Notes: generated by a model not told the origin, from the letters alone. Counted from the stretch's first letter, positions 5,791 through 13,350 are shown. The stretch: DNA of 15,863 nt from Treponema sp. (GCA_031288575.1 JAITRD010000308.1:1-15863), one strand, 5' to 3'. Numbers and translations are program-made.

Positions 5791-6498
5791 ATGATTACTA
5801 CCGTTCAATTCAAAACCCTGGATGATTTGTACCGGTTTTATAACGAAGCATTGTTCGGGGGGAAGCTTTCGGAATGTATTGTTAATATGTCCCGGCACAA
5901 CCAGACATACGGATTTTTCGCGTCTAACCGCTGGAGGGCAGAGGAGGGCAGCACAAAAAAAATTGTCCATGAAATAAGCCTAAACCCTGATTACCTGGAC
6001 CGGCCATTCCTGGAATGGCACGCTACCCTTGTACATGAAATGATTCACCTTTGGCAGGAAGATTTTGGTCATCCCTCACGGGCGGCGTACCACAATAAAG
6101 AATGGGCATGGAAAATGGAGGAGCTGGGCCTTATCCCCTCGGAGACCGGGAAACCGGGGGGGAAAAAAACGGGGCAGAATGTGCACCATTATATAAACCC
6201 GGAAGGACTATTTATGAAAGCGTTTAACCGGCTGACGCTGGAAACGCTGGAAGCGTTAAAGTTAAAATACCTGCCGGCATACCCCCATCCAGAACCGGCA
6301 AAGCGGCGGAGGCGGAGCAGCTCCGGAGAGGAACCGGGCGGCCCCGGTGAAGGGAACGGAACAGAAGGCGGGGAAGAAACAGCGGAAAAATACACGAGTA
6401 AAAATAAATATAGCTGCCCCTGCGGGAATAACGTCTGGGGACGGCCCGGATTAATAATTGTGTGCGGGGAATGTAAGGAGGAATTTGAGGAGGTATAG
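5791..6498 (+). CDS. SprT-like zinc metalloprotease with C-terminal zinc ribbon
   Basis: 235 aa; AAGGAGG at 5776-5782 lies eight bases before the ATG. The zinc protease motif HEMIH is at 82-86 (catalytic Glu83), and His101 in AAYHNKEW is the likely third ligand, as in the SprT/SPRTN family. The basic, low-complexity linker at about 165-200 (KRRRRSSSGEE, then Gly/Glu-rich) leads to a zinc ribbon with Cys209, Cys211, Cys225 and Cys228. SPRTN proteases cut proteins crosslinked to DNA; plasmid-borne SprT-like proteins are common on mobile elements but their targets are mostly unknown. Expression appears controlled by the palindromic operator just upstream. Convergent with the small RHH gene. Confidence 0.88.
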   Translation: MITTVQFKTLDDLYRFYNEALFGGKLSECIVNMSRHNQTYGFFASNRWRAEEGSTKKIVHEISLNPDYLDRPFLEWHATLVHEMIHLWQEDFGHPSRAAYHNKEWAWKMEELGLIPSETGKPGGKKTGQNVHHYINPEGLFMKAFNRLTLETLEALKLKYLPAYPHPEPAKRRRRSSSGEEPGGPGEGNGTEGGEETAEKYTSKNKYSCPCGNNVWGRPGLIIVCGECKEEFEEV

Positions 6499-6524
6499 CA
6501 GCCAAGGCGAACCTGGATCGGCCA

Positions 6525-6549
6525 CCTGCCCCGGCGATGCCGCGGCAGG
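6525..6549. terminator. Hairpin between the convergent SprT-like and RHH/zinc-knuckle genes
   Basis: CCTGCC (6525-6530) pairs with GGCAGG (6544-6549), with further CGGC/GCCG pairing inside. The T-run after it is short (CCTTTCC), so efficiency is uncertain, but the location between convergent genes fits a terminator. Confidence 0.5.
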
Positions 6550-6560
6550 GCCTTTCCTGA

Positions 6561-6797
6561 TTACCCTTTTTTGCTCAACAGTTTTTCAACGTCAGGAGAC
6601 ATATTTGTTTTATTAAACACGCAAACAGCGCACCGGGACTGATCCCGGCACTTTTGACAGACCAAGACCGGATGAATGACCAGGGGCAATAATTCAATCG
6701 CTTTTTCGATGGTCTTTGTCATGGGCAAGCCCAGGGTATAAGACAATGACTTGACGGAGGCCGAAGCCTTGAGAGAAAGACGGGGAGTATACACCAT
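6561..6797 (-). CDS. Small ribbon-helix-helix-like protein with a C-terminal zinc-knuckle
   Basis: 78 aa from the ATG at 6797, chosen because GGAGGT lies at 6804-6809, six bases upstream; the longer frame to 6878 lacks this. The first 40 residues read as strand-helix-helix (PRLSLKA, then SASVKSLSYTLG, then MTKTIEKAIELLPLVI), which suggests an RHH DNA-binding fold. The C-terminal half has a four-cysteine pattern, CQKC (47-50) and CAVC (56-59), likely a zinc site. I do not know a named family. It could be the regulator of the nearby palindromic operator or an antitoxin-like protein; no partner gene is adjacent. Confidence 0.65.
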   Translation of the reverse strand: MVYTPRLSLKASASVKSLSYTLGLPMTKTIEKAIELLPLVIHPVLVCQKCRDQSRCAVCVFNKTNMSPDVEKLLSKKG

Positions 6798-6879
6798 GAT
6801 ACTACCTCCATAATGGAATAACCCGCGCTGGCAAACAGCGCAGGGATTTGAGGGAAAACCGCAAAGCCCCCCCTTCAAT

Positions 6880-7234
6880 TTTTCCCCCGGAGGGAGGAAG
6901 GGAGCGGGGCGGCGCCCTCACTGACCCGGGCGCGCCCCCGACCGGACGACCGTAGGGGGAAAAATTGCCAGCCCGGCAAAAGCCCTGCTATAGCAGAAAA
7001 AAGCGGCATAAACCGGAGGCAGGCTTTGCAACGAAAGCCAAAAAGAGCTAAACGCCACGGACAAACAAATAACGGTTTGAGGGGGGAGGATAAAAAAAGA
7101 ATAATGCCCCCGGACCCCGCAGGGGTTGGCGTGTTTTTTGCCCCTAATGGGAGCAAAAAACATGACAAGGGGGGATGAGCCGGAGAACGCACATTCACCG
7201 GGGAATGACATAACAGCCGAAAAAATGATACAGG
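6880..7234. other. Non-coding GC-rich gap
   Basis: I see no convincing gene. Open frames on the minus strand here have low-complexity, proline/arginine/serine-rich translations and no ribosome sites. The stretch holds a 12-bp palindrome CTGCTATAGCAG (about 6987-6998) and the inverted repeat at 7132-7162. It lies downstream of the DUF6266-like operon. Confidence 0.6.
7132..7162. repeat. Long inverted repeat downstream of the DUF6266-like operon
   Basis: TGTTTTTTGC (7132-7141) pairs perfectly with GCAAAAAACA (7153-7162); two more C-G pairs inside follow one mismatch. The T-tract precedes and the A-tract follows the stem on both strands, the reverse of an intrinsic terminator, so it may act in RNA stability or as a protein site. 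Confidence 0.6.
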
Positions 7235-7840
7235 TCAGCCCCTAACCGGATCGGTAACGGGAACACCACCCGGCTGGCCGGAGAGCCAGGCAAGCATATT
7301 CCAATCGCCTGAATTATAACCATCTGAACCCGGTAAAATTACACGAAAACGATCCGGGAGGGTTACATACCCCGGAATGCTTTTCCAGTTTAAATTTTCC
7401 TTCAGGATCTGGAAGAAATGGGGGGTGCAAGCGGATAATGCCAGGGGCGGGGGAGGAAATAAATCCACTACCACATTACCGGGAACGGAAACGGCATCCG
7501 TGGCCACAACCGGGGGATTGCCGTAGCCCCAGAAGGGCAGGGCCACAGTCCACGCCGGAACGATCTTATCCCAGCGGGGCCAGTTGTATTTGATAAATTC
7601 CCGGTAGGCGCATTGCTGGGTTTGATCGCCTACAAAATAAGGCTTAATCAGGCCGTTAAGCCAAATGGAACCTAAGCCTTGAAGCTGGGCATATAGTTTT
7701 TGATGGGCCTTTTGCTTGGCTGATGGCGGGGATTTTTTTTTAACATATTTCCGGGCGTAATTGGTGCCCATGCGGTATTCAAAAACTATGCTGCCTAACT
7801 TGCCCCGAATAATGCCGGTATTTATGTCGATGATTGCCAT
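7235..7840 (-). CDS. DUF6266-like paralogue A
   Basis: 201 aa from the ATG at 7840, chosen because the N-terminus then aligns with its three paralogues (MAIIDINTGIIRGKLGSIV, compare LISGEIRGSVGAI and LISGELRNKIGGM). It starts 14 bases after the stop of paralogue B, so translation is probably coupled; no clear ribosome site is seen. The rest is rich in Trp, Pro and Gly (KYNWPRWDKIVPAWTVALP, GDWNMLAWLSG) and differs from the siblings. No signal peptide or membrane segment is visible. DUF6266 has no known function; this copy is divergent. It is the last gene of the operon. Confidence 0.75.
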   Translation of the reverse strand: MAIIDINTGIIRGKLGSIVFEYRMGTNYARKYVKKKSPPSAKQKAHQKLYAQLQGLGSIWLNGLIKPYFVGDQTQQCAYREFIKYNWPRWDKIVPAWTVALPFWGYGNPPVVATDAVSVPGNVVVDLFPPPPLALSACTPHFFQILKENLNWKSIPGYVTLPDRFRVILPGSDGYNSGDWNMLAWLSGQPGGVPVTDPVRG

Positions 7841-7854
7841 GTGAAACCCGGCAG

Positions 7855-8967
7855 CTACGGAATGGTATAAACGATATGGGACGATTTTGAAACCTTTTTT
7901 TTTCCATCGGTACAAAACGCGAAGATTAGAAACCGCTCCCCGGTTTTGTAATTGATATTAAGGGGGAGATTCGGGATGGGGCTGTCTTCCCTGCGGAGGT
8001 CGGTAATGACCGCCTCACGGTTTTCAAGGTTTAACACACCTATTACGATTAGATCATCAGGGGATGAACCGGCAAAGGCGTATGCCTCCAGGCTGACATG
8101 GAAAGTCTTTGCAAGAGAGTAATACAAGCGAAGCTCGGAAATGCCTATAAACGCGCTATGGTAGCCGTCAATACAAAAAAAACGGTAATAAAGATATGGG
8201 GTATCATTGCCTACAAAAATATCATGCTTCACGCCGGAACCGTCGCTTTCCGGGGGAAAGTACCCGGTAAGAATATCAGTAAAACCAATACCGTCATTGC
8301 TCCCCTGGACGATCCAGTTTTTAGGCATGAGGGAGTAAGGGGGAAGATAGGCGCGGTTCCATAATTCAATACGCTTTAAGGGACGGGGAGTATCGAGCCG
8401 GATACAGATCCAGGCGTTTGAGGGACTATCGCTTTCCCAGCAATTATCAAAAAAGGCGGGATTGGGCAGGGTTCCGTCAAAGGCCCAATAATGGCTGTAA
8501 ATGGCAGAACCGGCACCATTATCCCGGTTTCCGCTGGATGTGATTTCAAAGGGGGCGGGGGTGTTAAAGCCGGTCATATCGGGATTGAGCCGCACATCGG
8601 AGGGGGAAACGCCGGATTCTTGGACGGCAAGGGTCTTTATGCCCGGCAAATTCCCATCGGTAAGGCGGAACAGGGAGAAATCAATGCCCCCCGAATTGAT
8701 AAACTCCCGGTTGAGGGCCATATAATAATTAAAATTGGTTTGATTACGTTTTTTAGGGGGCTTGAAATAGGGGTATACCTGGGGGACCAGGGGGACGCCG
8801 ATGGCGGTAGCCTGGCGGAACCCTTCGCGGTGGATTCGCTGGGCCGGGGTGTCGGGATTGGAGGGGGCAGATTTTGCCCGCACAACCTGGATGGACTTCC
8901 ATTTCTGCCCGGTTATCGCGCCCACGCTCCCGCGAATTTCCCCGGAAATAAGCCTGATCAAAGCCAT
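7855..8967 (-). CDS. DUF6266-like paralogue B with inserted discoidin (F5/8 type C) domain
   Basis: 370 aa from the ATG at 8967 (a GTG at 8976 is an alternative; ribosome sites are weak for both). Residues 1-95 carry the family N-terminus (LISGEIRGSVGAITG, QKWKSIQVVRAK, a TPAQR block and FNYYMALN). Residues about 147-284 look like a discoidin/F5/8C domain: WAFDGT, WESDSPSNAWICIRLDT, LKRIELWNRAY, NWIVQGSNDGIGF, YYRFFCIDGYHS and IGISELRLY. The last about 80 residues return to the family C-terminal part (LIVIGVLNLENREAV, then IFAFCTDGKKKVSKSSH). The discoidin domain is therefore inserted between the two halves of the family fold. Such domains often bind carbohydrate, so an adhesive or surface role is possible, but no export signal is seen. 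Confidence 0.82.
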   Translation of the reverse strand: MALIRLISGEIRGSVGAITGQKWKSIQVVRAKSAPSNPDTPAQRIHREGFRQATAIGVPLVPQVYPYFKPPKKRNQTNFNYYMALNREFINSGGIDFSLFRLTDGNLPGIKTLAVQESGVSPSDVRLNPDMTGFNTPAPFEITSSGNRDNGAGSAIYSHYWAFDGTLPNPAFFDNCWESDSPSNAWICIRLDTPRPLKRIELWNRAYLPPYSLMPKNWIVQGSNDGIGFTDILTGYFPPESDGSGVKHDIFVGNDTPYLYYRFFCIDGYHSAFIGISELRLYYSLAKTFHVSLEAYAFAGSSPDDLIVIGVLNLENREAVITDLRREDSPIPNLPLNINYKTGERFLIFAFCTDGKKKVSKSSHIVYTIP

Positions 8968-9028
8968 AAACGGCACAAACCTATTAAATCGCCAATAGAG
9001 GGGTAACTATCCGCTATTGGCGGAACGG

Positions 9029-9649
9029 CTAGGCGGTAACGGTGGCTGTAAAAGCAAGGGTCGGGCCGTTGGCAACCTTGGGCTGGGCCGCAGTTACCCA
9101 AATATAGAGGATGTCCCCCGTTGCGGTGGGTATTTCAACCTCAATGGGAACCGCGGTGCCGGAACCCCGGGCGGCCGTGGCGGTGTTGTATGTGTCCTTG
9201 GTTTTGTTGTACGCAATGGCGATCAAGGTGTCGGTAGCTTTAGCGATGCCGTAATTAGCCGGGGTAACGGTGGCGGTAACTTTGCCATCCGCAGCGGCCA
9301 CCGGGGCGATCACCGCAGTTCCCAGGGGCAATGCGCCGTTAAATATTTTAATCGCTAAAGGATCGGTCGATTTGGCGGCCATAAAGGGCTGATTAAGGGC
9401 CACGAAAACATTAACCGGGCTTTTGTTGGAAACGGGCTTCGCCTGGAAGGGTTTCAATACGGTCTCGTTTATCCGGCTTGCAAGCTGATTCAGAATTTTG
9501 AATGATGCGCGGACTTCAACCTGTTCCGGCGTTTTCGCGTCCTTTGGTATGACGTATGCGCGGACATAGGATTTCCCTTTCCATTTTGCTCCTACCATAC
9601 CGCCGATCTTGTTGCGAAGTTCGCCGCTGATTAAGTTTGTAATAGCCAT
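9029..9649 (-). CDS. DUF6266-like paralogue C (minimal form)
   Basis: 206 aa with a good ribosome site (GAGGAGG at 9657-9663, seven bases before the ATG). This copy shows the family most plainly: LISGELRNKIGGMVGAKWKG, SYVRAYVIP, a TPEQVEVRASF block, VFVALNQPF, then a beta-rich C-terminal part with TLIAIAYNKTKDTYN and a small-residue-rich end. Alanine, threonine and valine are abundant (AVIAPVAAADGKVTATVTP), as in structural or surface beta-sandwich proteins. Function unknown. It lies between paralogues D and B in one operon. Confidence 0.85.
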   Translation of the reverse strand: MAITNLISGELRNKIGGMVGAKWKGKSYVRAYVIPKDAKTPEQVEVRASFKILNQLASRINETVLKPFQAKPVSNKSPVNVFVALNQPFMAAKSTDPLAIKIFNGALPLGTAVIAPVAAADGKVTATVTPANYGIAKATDTLIAIAYNKTKDTYNTATAARGSGTAVPIEVEIPTATGDILYIWVTAAQPKVANGPTLAFTATVTA

Positions 9650-9718
9650 TAACCGGCCTCCTCACCTATAATATTGGGTTTTATTAAAAACGATAATATC
9701 GCAATAATACATAAATTT

Positions 9719-11020
9719 CTACTGCTCCAAATAACCGACGGTAAAGGGGGAGCCGAAAAAATAACGGTTGTCATTTGGATGATTGCCGATAACAAATTGG
9801 GCGGTCCCGCAGGGGGGAGTTACCGGGACATAAGGGGTATCCTGCCACAGGTAGGGGAAATCCTCAGTACCATAAAACATGGGATTCTCCGGCAAGTGGG
9901 AAGCGACTGAACCCTGGCCCGTGAATTTTACAAAGAAATTTGACGCAAAATCATTTTGATCATCGTTATCATACCAAAACTGAAATACAGCGTAATAATC
10001 ATTACCGGAATCGTGTTCCTGCATAACTACAAATTCGCATTGGGAAAAAAATCCAGGAGGCGCGATTATTTGGGATACCCTGAGCGTTACCGGATCAGAT
10101 TTTTCGGTCTGCCCGTCAAGGATAACCCAGGTAAGGATCGGATCAACCGTGGAAACCGCGCCAGCCCCGGCAAGAACAAATGAAGCGGTCGGGCTATAAG
10201 GGGCCGTCCAGGACGTACCGGAGGGGTGACCGTTAAGCGCGACATGGGCGGTATATTTAATTGTTTTCCCGGCGATCCAGGAAGGCATGAAACTTGTATT
10301 AAAATTAAACCTTACCCGCAACGGTTCTTGGATTTTCCAGAACTCCTCATAGATCAGCATATTGGCGGCCACATCATCAGCGGAAGGAGAGAAATAATCG
10401 GGCGGGGCCTCGCCCTTTACCGTGCAAAGGGTCATTCCGGCGTAAAGCTTGCCGGAACGGTCGAGGAGGAAATACCCTATATCTTCGCTGCCGTCTACAA
10501 CGGACCAATAGGGGGCGGCCTGGGCGGTTTCCGTTACCGGGAACTGGACGATCACCCAGTTTTCCGGGGGGCCTGAGACCAGGCCGTAAACCAGGCATAC
10601 CACGGCGGAATTATCCAGGGCGGCGGGAGCCTCATCAAACTGAAAAAAAGCCGCCTGTTCCCAGGGACGTACCGTGTATGTGGCCGGGTACTGTTTTGTT
10701 GCGCCGTGTTTAACAACGGCGTACCCGGCATCATAATCTGCTGAACCGTCAAAAAGGCCCTGGTTGCATTTGGTATAATAATTCCATAGGGCCTGGGGCT
10801 TTAACCAGTCGGAAGGATAAACGGATAAAACATATTTTGCCCATTGGCGGTAAGCCCGTGATAAATTTAAGAGGATAGGCTTATTAATTAATTCGGCCTG
10901 ATCGTTGGTCAAGCCTTCCGGCTGTTTCGTCCTTACGACACATTTCATGCCGTGGGTCTGGTACTGGAGTTGGCCGATTTTCCCGCTGGCTGTGCCGGTG
11001 ATTAAATTTATTCTTCCCAT
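9719..11020 (-). CDS. DUF6266-like paralogue D (large)
   Basis: 433 aa. AAGGA lies about ten bases before the ATG. The first about 95 residues match the family (INLITGTASGKIGQLQYQ, then CVVRTKQPEGLTNDQ, then LWNYYTKCNQGLF). The remaining about 330 residues are beta-rich with many Trp, Tyr and Phe and little charge repetition, and could be two or three extra domains that I do not recognise (for example QCEFVVMQEHDSGNDYYAVF). No signal peptide. It is the first gene of the four-gene operon; a possible -10 (TATGAT) lies about 24 bases upstream on the minus strand but the -35 is weak. A bidirectional terminator upstream (11127-11153) isolates the operon from the region to the right. Confidence 0.78.
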   Translation of the reverse strand: MGRINLITGTASGKIGQLQYQTHGMKCVVRTKQPEGLTNDQAELINKPILLNLSRAYRQWAKYVLSVYPSDWLKPQALWNYYTKCNQGLFDGSADYDAGYAVVKHGATKQYPATYTVRPWEQAAFFQFDEAPAALDNSAVVCLVYGLVSGPPENWVIVQFPVTETAQAAPYWSVVDGSEDIGYFLLDRSGKLYAGMTLCTVKGEAPPDYFSPSADDVAANMLIYEEFWKIQEPLRVRFNFNTSFMPSWIAGKTIKYTAHVALNGHPSGTSWTAPYSPTASFVLAGAGAVSTVDPILTWVILDGQTEKSDPVTLRVSQIIAPPGFFSQCEFVVMQEHDSGNDYYAVFQFWYDNDDQNDFASNFFVKFTGQGSVASHLPENPMFYGTEDFPYLWQDTPYVPVTPPCGTAQFVIGNHPNDNRYFFGSPFTVGYLEQ

Positions 11021-11126
11021 GCCGCTAGTTTCCTTCCCCTATCATACCGGGAAAAACCGGGGAAATTAAAGGAGGGGAGGAAAAAAAACGCGCCGGGGAA
11101 GGGGAAAAAATACCCCTTTGAAGCGC

Positions 11127-11153
11127 AAAAAACGGCCCGTGGAGCCGTTTTTT
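11127..11153. terminator. Bidirectional intrinsic terminator
   Basis: Perfect 10-bp stem AAAAAACGGC (11127-11136) with GCCGTTTTTT (11144-11153) and a seven-base loop. The A-tract/T-tract arrangement works on both strands. Confidence 0.85.
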
Positions 11154-11203
11154 CAGAAAAAAGGCATTATGGTATGGATAACGAAAGAAAACACCTTAGA
11201 ACG

Positions 11204-11232
11204 TTGATACGAGCGTAAAAAAGGGGTAATAG
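11204..11232 (+). promoter_or_regulatory. Candidate promoter entering the hairpin-dense non-coding segment
   Basis: TTGATA (11204-11209), 17 bp, TAATAG (11227-11232). The -35 is good, the -10 is weak. It faces the 11731-11768 terminator about 500 bp downstream. Confidence 0.35.
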
Positions 11233-11238
11233 CGGCGG

Positions 11239-11768
11239 GTCAGGGAGGCGGAACGGCGCGGCGGAGCCGGGTAATCTTCACCCGGCCCCCGGCGGGGGCG
11301 GGAACCGCTACCGCCGGGGGACACACGCAGCGGCCCCTTCAGCGGTTACGGAAAAAAAGCAACTTAAACCGCCAGGAACCAGGTCTCACCTGGAAAATAA
11401 ACGCTAACACTATAACACAAAAAAGCAACGGAATACAGAATCCGGCGGGGGGGGCGTTTAACGCTCCCCCCGGCAAGGGGGGGGCTATAGCCTACCCCTT
11501 GCTGTTCAGGCCGGCGATCAAGGGGAACCGGATCGCAGCAGCGGCCCGGGGCCTGGGGGAAGGGGCCGCCAGCTAAGGCATCACCGGAGACAAGGCGGAC
11601 ATTGCGGAAAAATGCATCGGCAAGCGGAGCGGAGCGGGCGGGGCATGATGAAAGACGCGCCAACGGGCGGGCAGATTACGCCCCTCTGCGGCGGCGGGCG
11701 GACGGGGAGGCATGGAAGCCGACAGCCGGGAAAAAAAACACCGGCATGGACGCCGGTGTTTTTTTTTT
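11239..11768 (+). ncRNA. Candidate structured non-coding RNA (hairpin-dense segment between two terminators)
   Basis: No convincing gene lies here. The segment has many perfect or near-perfect stems: GCCGGGT/ACCCGGC (11266-11272, 11280-11286); CCCCCGGCG/CGCCGGGGG (11286-11294, 11312-11320); CCAGGT/ACCTGG (11379-11384, 11388-11393); a G-rich/C-rich hairpin at 11447-11471 around GCGTT/AACGC; GCAAGGGG/CCCCTTGC (11473-11480, 11495-11502) enclosing GGCTATAGCC; and nested CAGGCC/GGCCTG (11507-11512, 11550-11555) around GCGATC/GATCGC (11514-11519, 11531-11536). A terminator closes it. Strand is uncertain because both flanking terminators work in both directions. GC-rich DNA yields some stems by chance, so this stays a candidate. 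Confidence 0.3.
11731..11768. terminator. Bidirectional intrinsic terminator
   Basis: Eight A then CACCGGC (11731-11745), a six-base loop ATGGAC, then GCCGGTG and a run of ten T (11752-11768). The 15-bp stem is perfect and symmetrical, so it can end transcripts from either side. Confidence 0.85.
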
Positions 11769-12181
11769 CCTTACGGCCACCGACCACGGGGAGGGGGCTG
11801 TACCCCCCCCTTTGAGCGGTTGATGAAGGGTTTGCGACCAAAGGGAGCGGACCCCACCTATTGCTCTTTGAGAGGGGGAAGCCCAGCGGCGAGGGGGGGG
11901 GACAATGGGGGCCGTCCGCCCGCCGCCGCCGGAGCCCGATCAGCATGACGGAAGCTCGCGGCCCTGGGCGGGCTGACCACAGGCCACCTTCATGTCTTCC
12001 CTGATCACGCACCGATTTTTGGGATTCACCAGGGGGAAGATATAAGGGAGGGGCAGCGGTTTTTAAGCAACGGAAATTTGGCAGCCCGGCAGCCCGGTCA
12101 TTTTAAAGGCATGAAAACACAGAACCGGAAATTCGACGCTTAAAAAAAAAAAGGCCCGGTATTTCCCGATAAGAAAGAAGC
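11769..12181. other. Non-coding GC-rich stretch
   Basis: I see no gene. Open frames on either strand here have low-complexity translations and no ribosome sites. The right part has long A-tracts (about 12139-12150). No other structure stands out. Confidence 0.55.
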
Positions 12182-12249
12182 CGGAAAAACCGGGGGCAGG
12201 ACAATCCGGCCTCCCCTTCTTTAACGGAATATGACAAATGTCATTTTTC
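12182..12249. repeat. 68-bp block, copy 1, ending in a 14-bp dyad
   Basis: Aligned without gaps to 12512-12579, 330 bp away, with roughly nine differences. The block includes CCGGGGGCAGG, CCCTTCTTTA and the dyad ATGACA-AA-TGTCAT (12231-12244), followed by a T-run. No gene follows within 300 bp. The dyad and its upstream context suggest a protein-binding site or a promoter/terminator element. Confidence 0.8.
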
Positions 12250-12511
12250 CTGCGGCCTCATACAGGGGGGGGAAAAGACAACGGCAACCGGAAAATCCGG
12301 GCGGAAGATTTTTATAACCGGCAACGGATAAACCCGGAAGGCGGCCGGGCCAGGCCCATCGTCCGTGAAACCTCGCAAAGCGGACCCGGCCCGGAAAAAG
12401 AGGAATACCGTTAAAAACCCGGATCTGGTTGTTTCATTGCTGGTAAACAAAGAACTTATAAATGAAAACTGCGGTTAAAGGCAATTTGCGGCAACGTGAA
12501 ACAAAAGAATA
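12250..12511. other. Spacer between the two 68-bp blocks
   Basis: No gene is visible. CGGAAAATCCGGG (about 12289) recurs almost exactly at 12512 in block 2. A minus-strand open frame here lacks a ribosome site and looks like chance. Confidence 0.5.
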
Positions 12512-12579
12512 CGGAAAATCCGGGGGCAGGAAGATCCGCCCTTCCCTTCTTTAGCGGAATATGACAAATGTCATTTTTA
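12512..12579. repeat. 68-bp block, copy 2
   Basis: Second copy of the block at 12182-12249. The dyad ATGACAAATGTCAT at 12561-12574 and the following five T are identical in both copies, while differences are concentrated in the upstream half. Confidence 0.8.
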
Positions 12580-12802
12580 CTTTACCCGCAAAGGGAATAC
12601 AAACTGGCTGGCGGATACGGTGCCGGAATAGCGCGAAAGAAGCGGATAAACAGCCGGGCGGGAACGGGCCGTGACGCTTTACTGGATACGCAATAAACAT
12701 GAACAGGCGGCGGTATGGCATGATGCGCCTGGATGACGGGGCCGGGTGAGCCAGTGGTTGCGGCGGTGATTAAACAATTAGCCGAAAGCCTATAGGAACA
12801 AC

Positions 12803-13168
12803 CAAGGCCGCGCTCGGGGCGCGGACCTTCGCTACCGCCAACAGCTCTTCCGGCAAGCCGCCCCATCGCGCCGGAGGAGCTGCGGCGGGAAACTCCAGGG
12901 CCGCCGCATATTCCCGGACATTTGGCGGAACCGGTGCGGATCACCCAAGGCCAAGCTCGGGGCGCGGTCCTTCGTTACCGGCAGCAGCCCCTCCGGCAAG
13001 CCGCCCCATCGCGCCGGCTTGCCTCCCCCGGGAAACTACATGACCGCCGCATATACCCGGACATTTGGCGGAACCGGTGCGGATCACCCAAGGCCAAGCT
13101 CGGGGCGCGGTTCTTCGTTACCGCCAACAGCTCCGCCGGCAAGCCGCCCCATCGCGCCGGTGGAGCTG
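12803..13168. repeat. Three-copy 143-bp tandem repeat with conserved hairpin
   Basis: Copies begin with CAAGGCC at 12803, 12946 and 13089, an exact 143-bp period; the third stops after about 80 bp. 143 is not a multiple of three, so this is not a repeated peptide. In copies 1 and 3 a 13-bp stem forms (12842-12854 with 12870-12882; 13128-13140 with 13156-13168), each with one wobble pair. Copy 2 forms a different stem, GGCAAGCCG/CGGCTTGCC (12995-13003, 13015-13023). Its place near parA suggests a partition or recombination site. Confidence 0.85.
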
Positions 13169-13298
13169 CGGCAGGATGAGCGGATCAAAGCATATACAGG
13201 GACGTGTAATTGTACAATGAACGGAACGGAACGATTAATTAACGGGAAGCGCGAAAATATATTATAAATGCCCTGTCTGAACGCTTAGGAAAGCGGCG

Positions 13299-13350
13299 GT
13301 ATTTACGGACTAACGTAAAGAAACAGCAAGCGTTACGGTCCGTTTAATAC
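13299..13350. repeat. Nested long inverted repeat
   Basis: Three stems stack: GTATT/AATAC (13299-13303, 13346-13350), ACGGAC/GTCCGT (13305-13310, 13338-13343) and TAACG/CGTTA (13311-13315, 13331-13335), with small bulges, around a loop of about 15 bases. No T-run follows, so it is not a terminator. It could be an origin, transfer or regulator site. Confidence 0.55.

Noticed and set aside
7132..7162. Inverted repeat as terminator of the DUF6266-like operon
   Set aside because: The T-tract comes before and the A-tract after the hairpin on both strands, opposite to an intrinsic terminator.
6875..7211. Two overlapping minus-strand open frames of about 100 aa
   Set aside because: Low-complexity translation, no ribosome sites, rich in stems and homopolymers; treated as non-coding.
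8491..9006. 171-aa plus-strand open frame rich in glycine and isoleucine
   Set aside because: Antisense shadow of the DUF6266-like paralogue B gene; the other strand has clear domain structure.
11581..12012. 143-aa minus-strand open frame
   Set aside because: Pro/Arg/Gly-rich low-complexity translation that runs through a strong terminator; no ribosome site.
12582..12944. 120-aa minus-strand open frame overlapping the tandem repeat
   Set aside because: The repeat period of 143 bp shifts the frame in each copy, so the translation is not a conserved protein.
12803..13168. CRISPR array
   Set aside because: Repeat units are 143 bp and contiguous, with no unique spacers and no cas genes.
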